Assembly (NCBI GenBank): GCA_030590605.1
Contig: JAUUYB010000039.1
Coordinates: forward strand, 1 to 8,780
DNA from: Candidatus Woesearchaeota archaeon
GTDB lineage: Archaea > Nanobdellota > Nanobdellia > Woesearchaeales > JAUUYB01
Length of the DNA stretch: 8,780 nucleotides
Reading direction: 5' to 3'
The translations under genes and the position numbers were made by a program. Below, piece by piece: positions 1-6,245 of this stretch. Position 1 is the first letter of the stretch, and each line of letters begins with the position of its first letter. The notes below the pieces were generated by a model. The model was not told the origin of the DNA, made no database searches, and saw only the letters and a list, made by a program, of their open reading frames with translations.

Positions 1-1157
1 AACATGAATACCAGAAACGCCCGATCGACTCCTTGTGATGGTTCTGCAACGACATAAGGCATGACTTTAGTCTTGGTCTCTTCATCGAAGAGAGACAGGT
101 CCTGTTTGGAGTGTTTGATGTGCTGGGAAAGATCGAAGTCTGTCCTGTTTGCCATTCCCTGTAGCTCTTTCCATCCGAATGGGAAGTTGTATTCCAGGTC
201 CCAGGTATCAAGTGCATAATGAGATTTTTCTGTGTCTACGTGCTGCCGTATCCTGAAGTTTTCAGCATTTGCTCCAAGGCTTGCGAACCAGTTGAGTTCA
301 TGGGCTAACCAGAATGCATGCCATTGGGTCTTGATTGTCCCGTTCTTGAGAGCTTCTTTGATTGTCATGCGTTTCACCTCTTTTCCGTCGCTTTGCATGC
401 ATGCGTCGAAGATATTTAATTCAAAGTCCATCCATTCATCTATGTAAGGGCAGTCATTGACCTTGTCCGGATGGATGAAATATTCTATCTCCATCTGCTC
501 GAATTCTCTGCATCTGAAAAGGAATGCTCTGGGAGATATCTCGTTCCTGAAAGCCCGCCCCATCTGTGCGATCCCGAATGGTAGTTTGAGTCTTGCATTG
601 TCCTGTACAAGTTTAAAGTCAGCGAACATCAGCTGAGCGGTCTCAGGCCGCAGATATGCGATAGAATCCGTCCCTTTTTTCGGACCCACATTTGTCGTGA
701 ACATGAGGTTGAAGTCAGAGACTTCTTCGAAGATTCCTCCGCATGATGGACATACCAGATTATTTTCTTTTACTTTTTCGTTGACTTCAGGAGATTTCAT
801 CCCGTCTGCAGCGATATTGAGTTTCTCTTCAAGGAAGGTATCCGCTCTGATCTTCTCTTTGCATTTGGTGCATGTGAGCATGAGGTCAGCGAAGCTTCCG
901 ACATGTCCTGATGCGACCCAGACAGTTGGGTGGGTGATGATCGATCCGTCGATCCCTACGACATCATCACGTGACTGTACATGGACTTTCCACCAATTCT
1001 GTTTTAGATTATTTTTCATCTCAGAACCTAGTGGACCGTAGTCGAAGAATCCCGCCATCCCCCCGTAGATCTCTGAATTAGGATACACAAACCCCTTCCT
1101 CTTGCAGAAGGTGGCCATTTCGTCAATCGTGAGCTGATTCGTTTTTTTATCTGTCAT
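1..1157 (-). CDS. glyS: Glycyl-tRNA synthetase, class II single-chain type (C-terminus off window)
   Basis: Charges tRNA-Gly with glycine in the cytoplasm. Translating the minus strand from ATG 1157-1155 gives 385 uninterrupted residues to the left edge. The visible order is the N-terminal SEIYGG and DYGPLG signatures (about residues 28-44), two Cys pairs CTKC (96-99) and CPSC (136-139) that could hold zinc, YLRPETAQ (168-175), class II motif 2 FRNEISPR (203-210), FPFGWKELQG (325-334), and motif 3 EPSQGVDRAFL (372-382). The anticodon-binding domain expected next lies outside the window. The start fits a leaderless transcript because a TATA-like element lies 26-33 bp upstream. The catalytic core (KLPFGIAQ, REFEQME, FPFGW) reads more like bacterial single-chain GlyRS than the usual euryarchaeal form; this is judged from memory of the family, not a search. 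It lies downstream of rfcL on the same strand with its own promoter. Identity is very secure. Confidence 0.96.
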   Translation of the reverse strand, partial: MTDKKTNQLTIDEMATFCKRKGFVYPNSEIYGGMAGFFDYGPLGSEMKNNLKQNWWKVHVQSRDDVVGIDGSIITHPTVWVASGHVGSFADLMLTCTKCKEKIRADTFLEEKLNIAADGMKSPEVNEKVKENNLVCPSCGGIFEEVSDFNLMFTTNVGPKKGTDSIAYLRPETAQLMFADFKLVQDNARLKLPFGIAQMGRAFRNEISPRAFLFRCREFEQMEIEYFIHPDKVNDCPYIDEWMDFELNIFDACMQSDGKEVKRMTIKEALKNGTIKTQWHAFWLAHELNWFASLGANAENFRIRQHVDTEKSHYALDTWDLEYNFPFGWKELQGMANRTDFDLSQHIKHSKQDLSLFDEETKTKVMPYVVAEPSQGVDRAFLVFM

Positions 1158-1160
1158 GGT

Positions 1161-1169
1161 ACAAAAAAA
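1161..1169 (-). terminator. T-tract between rfcL and glyS, possible archaeal terminator
   Basis: On the minus strand the sequence just before the glyS ATG reads TTCTTTTTTT, with seven consecutive T. Archaeal intrinsic termination often needs only a T-rich stretch. This is the only such tract between the rfcL stop and glyS, so it could release rfcL transcripts, although it lies immediately next to the glyS start. No hairpin is evident. Tentative. Confidence 0.25.
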
Positions 1170-1182
1170 GAATAGGGTAGAA

Positions 1183-1190
1183 CATTTAAA
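1183..1190 (-). promoter_or_regulatory. TATA box of glyS
   Basis: On the minus strand the element reads TTTAAATG, preceded by a purine-rich AAAAACC stretch that suits a BRE. It ends 26 bp upstream of the glyS ATG, so transcription would begin at or within a few bases of the start codon, giving a leaderless or nearly leaderless mRNA. No Shine-Dalgarno sequence is present, which agrees with this reading. Confidence 0.55.
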
Positions 1191-1252
1191 GGTTTTTAAT
1201 AAGGAAGCCAGAAATTTGCGTTTTTTGTCTTATTTGTGTCTGTTTTAGGATT

Positions 1253-2443
1253 TTATTTCCGCAGCCAAGCCACATCATCCTTATCAAGGTCAAGCTCATT
1301 GATAAGACCAGCATCTTCCTTACGGGTCCGAAATATCTGCTGTATATATGGTAACGTGGAATCGATTGCGACTTTAGAAGAAGTATGTGTGACGTCTGCA
1401 ATCTTCTGTGCGATCGCTTTTTTCCGCGCATTCTTCATATTCGCTGACCAGATCTTGAATATTCTTGTAGTAGGCTTATAGTCCACCAAGCCCTTATATC
1501 GCTCTTCCTTAGATAGGGCTATCCCTACAGATATGAATTGATACACATATACCATGTATCTCCAGTATTGCCATCTCATTATCCTTCCTTTGAATACATC
1601 CGCCTTAGAGAAATTATCATAAGCCCTGGCTAGATCAGCGGGTTTCGTATACTCTTTAGGAAGATTCTCATCCATCCAGAGCAATACCTGGTCAAGATTC
1701 TCATCTACATTGTCGAACGCGCCTTTAGCGACATCAGGATCAGTTGTCTTAAAGACTTTAGTGAGTGCTTCTTTCATCGTCTCTGTCCTGTTCCGTTCAG
1801 ATAGCTCGTCGATATCTGCGAGGTCGCCGAGCATGGAAAGGGTCTGTAGATCTGTGATTGCAGCTCTGAGGTCTCCCCCTTCCCGCCTTGCAAGCGCCCG
1901 GATGCGGTCTTCTTTTATTGTGATCCCTTCTTTTTTAGCGATTTCAGTGAGTATAGATGTCACAGTCCCGAGGTCAAGCGCTTTGAACTCGACAAGAGTC
2001 GCTTTTTTCCGGAGAGAATTGAATTTTTTGTCCCAAGGATTGTTGCACGTCATGAGGATAGGAAAAGAACTCGTATCCACTAGCTTTGCGATTGCTGCAA
2101 CCCCCCCGCGATCCTTCATCCCAGACAGTCCATCGATTTCATCAAGCAATATCAATTTTCCTTTAGAGAACAGGCTCATCTGCCCTGCAGACGCCCCGAC
2201 AGTCGATTCGATTCCTGCCTTGTTCCGGAAGTCTGATGCATTGACTTCGACGATCTCAAGATCGTTGGCTTCACCGATAGCATATGCAGCCGCTGTCTTC
2301 CCGCACCCGGGAGGACCATGGATGATCATGGCTTTCTTAGTCTTAGTTTTATAGTTAGCGACAAAAGAAGTCACCTGTGAAAGGTCCTGCCCACGTATCT
2401 TTTCAGGTGTATCAGGCACATACTTTTGGATCCAAGGTTTCAT
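1253..2443 (-). CDS. rfcL: Replication factor C large subunit (sliding-clamp loader ATPase)
   Basis: A AAA+ ATPase that, with RFC small subunits, opens the PCNA ring and loads it at primer-template junctions during replication and repair. The 396-residue protein starts MKPWIQKYVP, the family's usual N-terminus. It shows Walker A GPPGCGKT (43-50), Walker B LILLDEID (97-104), sensor 1 TCNNPWD (132-138) and sensor 2 GGDLRAAI (189-196). The SRC arginine-finger motif of the small subunits is absent from the expected place after sensor 1, as is normal for the large subunit. The helical collar domain fills roughly 245-390. The protein stops at DDVAWLRK, directly after the collar. Many archaeal RfcL proteins are around 480-500 residues with a C-terminal PCNA-binding tail, and no PIP-box is visible here. 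No small-subunit gene lies next to it. A weak TATA-like element sits about 26 bp before the ATG. Confidence 0.95.
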   Translation of the reverse strand: MKPWIQKYVPDTPEKIRGQDLSQVTSFVANYKTKTKKAMIIHGPPGCGKTAAAYAIGEANDLEIVEVNASDFRNKAGIESTVGASAGQMSLFSKGKLILLDEIDGLSGMKDRGGVAAIAKLVDTSSFPILMTCNNPWDKKFNSLRKKATLVEFKALDLGTVTSILTEIAKKEGITIKEDRIRALARREGGDLRAAITDLQTLSMLGDLADIDELSERNRTETMKEALTKVFKTTDPDVAKGAFDNVDENLDQVLLWMDENLPKEYTKPADLARAYDNFSKADVFKGRIMRWQYWRYMVYVYQFISVGIALSKEERYKGLVDYKPTTRIFKIWSANMKNARKKAIAQKIADVTHTSSKVAIDSTLPYIQQIFRTRKEDAGLINELDLDKDDVAWLRK

Positions 2444-2461
2444 GGAGTCGAGTAAGGCAGC

Positions 2462-2499
2462 ATTATTCTTAAGTCTTTTGAAAATCTTTCAAGAATAAT
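2462..2499. repeat. 9-bp inverted repeat in the rfcL promoter region
   Basis: ATTATTCTT at 2462-2470 is matched by its exact reverse complement AAGAATAAT at 2491-2499, with a 20-bp spacer. The left arm overlaps the weak TATA-like element of rfcL (minus-strand CTTAAGAATA, plus coordinates 2464-2473, about 26 bp before the ATG). It could be an operator for rfcL or a two-site binding element. The arm separation is close to two helical turns (29 bp between arm starts). Function unproven. Confidence 0.5.
2464..2473 (-). promoter_or_regulatory. Weak TATA-like element of rfcL
   Basis: On the minus strand this reads CTTAAGAATA and is centred about 26 bp upstream of the rfcL ATG, the spacing seen at the other genes here. 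The match to a TATA consensus is poor. A better TATA sequence, minus-strand GTATATAATA, lies farther up at 2507-2516 and would give a 5' leader of roughly 40 nt. Which one is used cannot be decided from sequence. Confidence 0.3.
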
Positions 2500-2524
2500 T
2501 GCATAATATTATATACAACTACTG

Positions 2525-2568
2525 ATATTAATATCATATAAATACAATATTAATACCATATTAATACA
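2525..2568. repeat. Four tandem 11-bp TATA-like repeats, candidate operator array
   Basis: Four consecutive 11-bp units follow each other without gaps: ATATTAATATC (2525), ATATAAATACA (2536), ATATTAATACC (2547) and ATATTAATACA (2558). Units 1, 3 and 4 share a perfect nine-base core, and unit 2 differs from it at one base. The inner TATTAATA is a perfect 8-bp palindrome in three units. The array ends 12 bp before the antitoxin ATG and covers the only plausible promoter of the toxin-antitoxin operon. An 11-bp period is about one helical turn, so all units face the same side of the DNA. This is the pattern expected of cooperative binding by a small dimeric repressor such as a ribbon-helix-helix antitoxin. 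The repeat structure is directly visible; the function is inferred. Confidence 0.8.
2536..2544 (+). promoter_or_regulatory. Likely TATA box of the toxin-antitoxin operon
   Basis: ATATAAATA is the divergent unit of the 11-bp repeat array and the best TATA-box match among the four. It is centred 41 bp upstream of the antitoxin ATG, which predicts a transcript start near 2565 and a leader of about 16 nt. Unit 3 (centre 2551) would instead give an almost leaderless transcript, so the choice is open. No clear Shine-Dalgarno sequence precedes the antitoxin. Confidence 0.4.
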
Positions 2569-2580
2569 AAACGTGAAACA

Positions 2581-2820
2581 ATGGTACAGGCATTCATTAA
2601 GATAAGCAATGAGACAAATCAAATCCTCAACATAGTGAAAGCGAGGTTCGGATTAAAAGACAAGAGCCAGGCGATAGAAGCGATTGCAGCAGAATATGGA
2701 CAAATTCTTCTAGAACCAGCACTCAGGCCGGAATTCATAGAGAGATCACGAAAGATCCGGAAGAATAAGAAAATCAACGTCAGAACCGTTAAGAACCTCA
2801 AGAAAAGATTGGGTGTATGA
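2581..2820 (+). CDS. Antitoxin-like DNA-binding protein, DUF2683/ribbon-helix-helix type
   Basis: Predicted antitoxin that should neutralise the downstream RelE-type toxin and repress its own operon. The 79 residues fit a ribbon-helix-helix N-terminus: strand VQAFIKIS (2-9), helix ETNQILNIVKARFG (11-24) and helix DKSQAIEAIAAEYG (27-40). A linker follows with LEPALRPEFIERSRKI (44-59), and then a very basic tail (60-79) that could wrap the toxin or touch DNA. The opening VQAFIKIS..TNQILNIVKA and the LRPEFIE segment resemble the archaeal DUF2683 family, as recalled. The stop overlaps the toxin start in ATGA, typical of coupled toxin-antitoxin genes. The 11-bp repeat array directly upstream is its probable binding site. 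Expression and toxin neutralisation are inferred from context. Confidence 0.8.
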   Translation: MVQAFIKISNETNQILNIVKARFGLKDKSQAIEAIAAEYGQILLEPALRPEFIERSRKIRKNKKINVRTVKNLKKRLGV

Positions 2821-3089
2821 TTTATTCTCTGAAGATTGATTGTGATCTTCTCCGAAAGCTGAAGAAACTGAAACGAAAGAACAGCAGACAGGTTGACATG
2901 ATACTCAGGAAGACAGAGGATATCCTGAAGAATCCAGGCCGATACAAGAATCTAAGAGCGCCTCTGAATGACTGGAAGCGCGTTCACATCGATAAGCATT
3001 TCGTCCTCGTGTTCTCTGTGGATAACAAGCAAAAGACAGTGACTCTGGAAGACTTCGACCACCATGACAACATCTACAGGAAAAAATAA
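2817..3089 (+). CDS. RelE/ParE-superfamily toxin (predicted ribosome-dependent mRNA interferase)
   Basis: A 90-residue basic protein of the RelE fold, whose relatives cleave mRNA in the ribosomal A site. The N-terminal strand and paired helices (1-38) are rich in Lys/Arg. They are followed by KNPGRYKNLRAPL (38-50), WKRVHID (53-59), the hydrophobic strand HFVLVFSVD (61-69) and the C-terminal strand TVTLEDFDHHDNIY (74-87). The R-V-H, the terminal HHD and Tyr87 sit where archaeal RelE-like toxins carry their basic and aromatic functional residues. The start overlaps the antitoxin stop by four bases (ATGA), so translation is probably coupled; no strong Shine-Dalgarno precedes it. The assignment to the superfamily is firm. 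Whether it acts on mRNA (RelE) or gyrase (ParE) cannot be told from the sequence, but RelE-like action is more likely in archaea. Confidence 0.85.
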   Translation: MIYSLKIDCDLLRKLKKLKRKNSRQVDMILRKTEDILKNPGRYKNLRAPLNDWKRVHIDKHFVLVFSVDNKQKTVTLEDFDHHDNIYRKK

Positions 3090-3160
3090 ATCAGAGATGA
3101 TTTGATAACTCTTATGCAGCATTAAATATAATTAGTACTTAATAGTGACAAAAATAGGAA

Positions 3161-3185
3161 GTTTTTTATATTATTATTTATTTTA
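3161..3185 (+). promoter_or_regulatory. T-rich tract: possible terminator of the TA operon and TATA box of the acidic gene
   Basis: GTTTTTTATATTATTATTTA and the T-rich bases after it follow the toxin stop by about 70 bp. The six-T run could terminate the toxin-antitoxin transcript in the archaeal manner. The TTTATATT portion (3165-3172), behind a purine-rich GGAAG, is centred about 26 bp before ATG 3194. This makes it a TATA box for a leaderless transcript of the next gene and supports that ATG as the start. Confidence 0.5.
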
Positions 3186-3193
3186 GTTTGAAT

Positions 3194-3658
3194 ATGACTA
3201 CAGATTGGAATAGTATGTATGAAGATATTGAGAAAGTATACAGAGAAACATATAAGCAGATTTGTGATTTTTTCCCCGTTCAAAGTGTTCACACACAGAA
3301 AAAGCCGGCAAGATTGTTTGTGACTCTAGAAGCAGATCCATATAGGGACAAGGATTGGGAGGATGACACTTATTTTGTAGGTCTGGATGAGGATTCAGTT
3401 TTAGAAGATGAAGATGATAATTTACCTGTAGAAGAGAGGGCATTTGAACAGGCATCTTTTATGAATCTTGAACCGACTCTCTGCGACCAATTAGATAATG
3501 ATATAAGGCTGACAGAACAGCAAGAAGAAATCACTGATGTGATAAATATCTTGAAATCAAAAGGGATGAAACAATACAGTGCTATACCTTATAATTCAGA
3601 TCTTGAAAGTTATTCCTTAGTATTCGGATTTGATAGTAAAGAGTATCAAAATAATTAA
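3194..3658 (+). CDS. Acidic orphan protein of unknown function
   Basis: I do not recognise this 154-residue protein. It has no signal peptide or membrane segment and should be cytoplasmic. It is strongly acidic: 36 Asp/Glu against 14 Lys/Arg, with a dense Asp/Glu patch around residues 65-83. The N-terminal part (1-25) looks helical with several aromatics, and the C-terminal part ends in SYSLVFGFDSKEY, a likely strand. The ATG at 3194 is preferred over an in-frame TTG six bases upstream because a TATA element lies 26 bp before it and there is no Shine-Dalgarno. By eye the gene is more AT-rich than valS, and it lies next to the toxin-antitoxin pair, so it may be accessory DNA. A DNA-mimic or inhibitor role is imaginable from the charge, but nothing else supports it. 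Confidence 0.7.
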   Translation: MTTDWNSMYEDIEKVYRETYKQICDFFPVQSVHTQKKPARLFVTLEADPYRDKDWEDDTYFVGLDEDSVLEDEDDNLPVEERAFEQASFMNLEPTLCDQLDNDIRLTEQQEEITDVINILKSKGMKQYSAIPYNSDLESYSLVFGFDSKEYQNN

Positions 3659-3706
3659 TCTAATTATTCTAGGTTATTGTCAACACAAATTATCTCCTCA
3701 AAACAC

Positions 3707-3714
3707 TAATATAT
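3707..3714 (+). promoter_or_regulatory. TATA box of valS
   Basis: TAATATAT lies behind an A-rich CAAAAC stretch and is centred about 26 bp before the valS ATG, predicting a leaderless mRNA. No ribosome binding site is visible between it and the start codon. Confidence 0.5.
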
Positions 3715-3735
3715 CCTGCATGATTACTTTCCAGG

Positions 3736-6171
3736 ATGGCAAAGCCTCAACCATACGATCCAAAGGAAGCAGAACCGAGATTACAGAAGTTTTGGGATGA
3801 TAACAAGGTCTACAAGTTCGACGAGAACTCTGATAAGGAGATATTCTCGATTGATACGCCTCCGCCGACAGTATCAGGCAGGATGCATATAGGGCATGTA
3901 TTCTCATATTCCCAGAGTGACTTCGTGGCTAGGTTCATGAGGATGAAGGGGTATAATGTATTCTATCCTTTCGGAATTGACGATAACGGGCTTGCTACAG
4001 ACCGGCTCATAGAACGGACGAAGAAAGTCAGGAGCGCGATGATGGATAGGGAAGAATACATCAAGCTCTGCCTGAAGACCCTTGATGAGGAGATCCGTCC
4101 CGAATTCATCGCAGACTGGAAGAGGATTGCGTGCTCTTGTGATTTCTCGATATTCTATTCGACGATCAATGATCATTGCAGAAAACTCTCACAGAAATCC
4201 TTCCTCGATCTTTACAAGGCAGGTATGGAGTACCGTAAGGAAGGTCCGACCATGTGGTGCCCGAATTGCAGGATGGCGATCGCCCAGGTGGAGATGGAGG
4301 ACAAGGAGACAGAATCAAAGTTCCATGATATAGTCTTCAAGTTAGATGACGGGACCCCGCTCTTGATCGCGACAACAAGACCAGAACTCCTTCCGTCGTG
4401 CGTCGCTGTATTCACTCACCCTGATGACGAGCGCTACAAGAAGCTCATAGGATCGACCCTTACAGTCCCATTATTCAACTACAAGGTCAAATTGATGGCT
4501 GATCCAAAAGCTGATCCTGAAAAAGGCACAGGCGCGGTCATGTGTTGCACTTTCGGAGACCAGACAGATATCGAATGGTATCTGGAACATAACTTAGACA
4601 TGAAGATATCCTTCACCCGTGATGGGAAGATGAATGAGAATGCAGGTAAGTTCGCTGGGATGAAGATCAAAGACGCAAGAGCTGCAATCGTTGAAGGATT
4701 GAAAGAAGCCGATCTGCACGCAGGAGAGAAAGACATCATGCATCCGGTACCTGTCCATGAGCGCTGCGGGAAAGAGATTGAGATCCTGAATTCCAAGCAA
4801 TGGTATCTGAGCTATCTCGACAAGAAAGACAAGCTTCTGAAGGCAGGCAACGACCTCAAGTGGTTCCCTCCTCACATGATCAATAGGTACGAGAACTGGA
4901 TCAAGGGCCTGAAATGGGACTGGTGCCTCTCGCGTCAGCGTCATTTCGGCATCCCGATACCTATGTGGTATTGCACCAAGTGCGAGACAGAGATCCCTGC
5001 AAAAGAGGAGCAGCTTCCTGTGGATCCTGCTAATACAAAACCTCCTGTAGATACCTGTCCTAAGTGCGGTGGAAAAGAATTCGTTCATGACAAGGATGTC
5101 CTTGACACTTGGGCTACATCTTCACTCACCCCGCAGATCACATCCGGACTGTTCAAAGGAAAACCTATTTACGATAAGCTATACCCTATGACTATTCGGC
5201 CGCAGGCCCATGACATCATCACTTTCTGGCTTTTCAATACTGTGGTGAAATCTCAGCTTCATAATGATAAGAATCCTTGGCGCGATGTCATGATCTCTGG
5301 TTGGGCGCTCGATCCTCATGGAAAGAAGATGAGCAAGTCCAAGGGAAACATAATCATCCCGCAGGAGATGATAGAGAAGTACTGCGCGGACGCTCTCAGG
5401 TTCTGGGCTGCAGGATCGAAGCTGGGAGAGGACATGCCGTTCCAGGAAAAGGATCTTGTTACAGGCAGGAAGTTCATAACTAAGATGTGGAATGCATCAA
5501 GGTTCGTCTTCATGAATCTTGAGGACTACAAGCCCCAGGAGATAGCGCATGACGATCTTGAACTCATCGACCGCTGGCTCATATCGAAGTTCAACGCCAT
5601 AGTCAAACGCTCCAATGAACTCTTCATGAAATATGAATACTCACATGTCAAGCTCGCTATGGAGAATTTCTTCTGGCACACTTTCTGCGACAACTATCTT
5701 GAGATCGTGAAGGACCGTATCTACAACCCTGAAGAAAGGGGAGAGAAACAGCGTCTTTCTGCTCAATATACTCTCTACAAGGTTCTTGATGGCATCATGA
5801 AGATGATGGCGCCGATCATGCCGCATATCACAGAAGAGATCTACCAACTTTATCTGAAAAAGGATCAAAAAGTCAAGAGCATCCATCTGACCAGGACACC
5901 TGAATTCGATGAGGCAGTGCATGATGAATCTGCAGAATCTGCTGGAGATCTGGCTGTCTATATAGTAGAGAAGGCGAGAGCAGCTAAGTCTGATCAGAAT
6001 CTTTCACTGAAGACAGAGGTCAAGAAGATCTCTGTGCAGGGCAAGATATCTCCAGTTGTGTTCGATGAGATGAAAGCAGATCTACTCGGCACGACAAAAG
6101 CTCTTGAGATAGTGTACGAGGAGCTTCCGAAAGCGTCTGAGGCAGATGATAAGGTAGATATAATCCTCTAA
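3736..6171 (+). CDS. valS: Valyl-tRNA synthetase
   Basis: Class I synthetase that charges tRNA-Val and hydrolyses mischarged Thr-tRNA. All domains are present in the 811 residues. The ATP site shows PPPTVSGRMHIGH (42-54). A Cys pair lies at CPNC (175-178). The CP1 editing domain spans about 190-345, with the threonine-rich ATTRPEL (212-218) and GDQTDIEW (274-281). HERCGKEIEIL is followed by QWY (355-357). A zinc ribbon has CTKC (413-416) and CPKC (441-444), and DVLDTWATSSLTP (454-466) follows. The catalytic loop is KMSKS (531-535), and the helical anticodon-binding domain runs from about 600 to 750. The C-terminal SDQNLSLKTEVKKI segment (752-765) continues into a short tail. The sequence style is archaeal. 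The start is set by the TATA box 26 bp upstream. It is a stand-alone transcription unit with no sign of damage. Confidence 0.98.
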   Translation: MAKPQPYDPKEAEPRLQKFWDDNKVYKFDENSDKEIFSIDTPPPTVSGRMHIGHVFSYSQSDFVARFMRMKGYNVFYPFGIDDNGLATDRLIERTKKVRSAMMDREEYIKLCLKTLDEEIRPEFIADWKRIACSCDFSIFYSTINDHCRKLSQKSFLDLYKAGMEYRKEGPTMWCPNCRMAIAQVEMEDKETESKFHDIVFKLDDGTPLLIATTRPELLPSCVAVFTHPDDERYKKLIGSTLTVPLFNYKVKLMADPKADPEKGTGAVMCCTFGDQTDIEWYLEHNLDMKISFTRDGKMNENAGKFAGMKIKDARAAIVEGLKEADLHAGEKDIMHPVPVHERCGKEIEILNSKQWYLSYLDKKDKLLKAGNDLKWFPPHMINRYENWIKGLKWDWCLSRQRHFGIPIPMWYCTKCETEIPAKEEQLPVDPANTKPPVDTCPKCGGKEFVHDKDVLDTWATSSLTPQITSGLFKGKPIYDKLYPMTIRPQAHDIITFWLFNTVVKSQLHNDKNPWRDVMISGWALDPHGKKMSKSKGNIIIPQEMIEKYCADALRFWAAGSKLGEDMPFQEKDLVTGRKFITKMWNASRFVFMNLEDYKPQEIAHDDLELIDRWLISKFNAIVKRSNELFMKYEYSHVKLAMENFFWHTFCDNYLEIVKDRIYNPEERGEKQRLSAQYTLYKVLDGIMKMMAPIMPHITEEIYQLYLKKDQKVKSIHLTRTPEFDEAVHDESAESAGDLAVYIVEKARAAKSDQNLSLKTEVKKISVQGKISPVVFDEMKADLLGTTKALEIVYEELPKASEADDKVDIIL

Positions 6172-6194
6172 GAATAACTGTTATAGTTCAGTAA

Positions 6195-6203
6195 TATTTA
6201 AAT
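6195..6203 (+). promoter_or_regulatory. TATA box of the gene at 6246
   Basis: TATTTAAAT is a near-consensus archaeal TATA box 24 bp after the valS stop. It predicts a transcript start near 6222-6226 and a leader of about 20 nt carrying the strong ribosome binding site. It directly abuts an in-frame ATG at 6204, which therefore lies upstream of the expected transcript and is not the real start. Confidence 0.6.
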
Positions 6204-6232
6204 ATGTCTAGGTCATTCTTCTGTGTTATAGT

Positions 6233-6240
6233 GGGGGGAG
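6233..6240 (+). promoter_or_regulatory. Strong Shine-Dalgarno sequence that fixes the start at 6246
   Basis: GGGGGGAG ends five bases before ATG 6246. This is the clearest ribosome binding site in the window; most other genes here have none. Together with the TATA box at 6195 it identifies a leadered mRNA. Confidence 0.75.
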
Positions 6241-6245
6241 ATTAT

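Noticed and set aside
697..1041. A 114-codon plus-strand open frame opposite glyS
   Set aside because: It is antisense to conserved GlyRS motifs and has no start signals; a shadow frame.
1710..2354. A 214-codon plus-strand open frame opposite rfcL
   Set aside because: It lies fully antisense to a well-supported rfcL with intact ATPase motifs. Its composition (rich in Ser, Arg, Pro) is that of a shadow frame, and it has no promoter or ribosome site.
3188..3193. In-frame TTG start two codons before ATG 3194
   Set aside because: The ATG is at the right distance from the TATA box for a leaderless mRNA, and no ribosome site supports the TTG.
6204..6245. Upstream in-frame ATG for the unknown gene
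   Set aside because: It directly abuts the TATA box and so lies upstream of the expected transcript start; the strong Shine-Dalgarno points to 6246.
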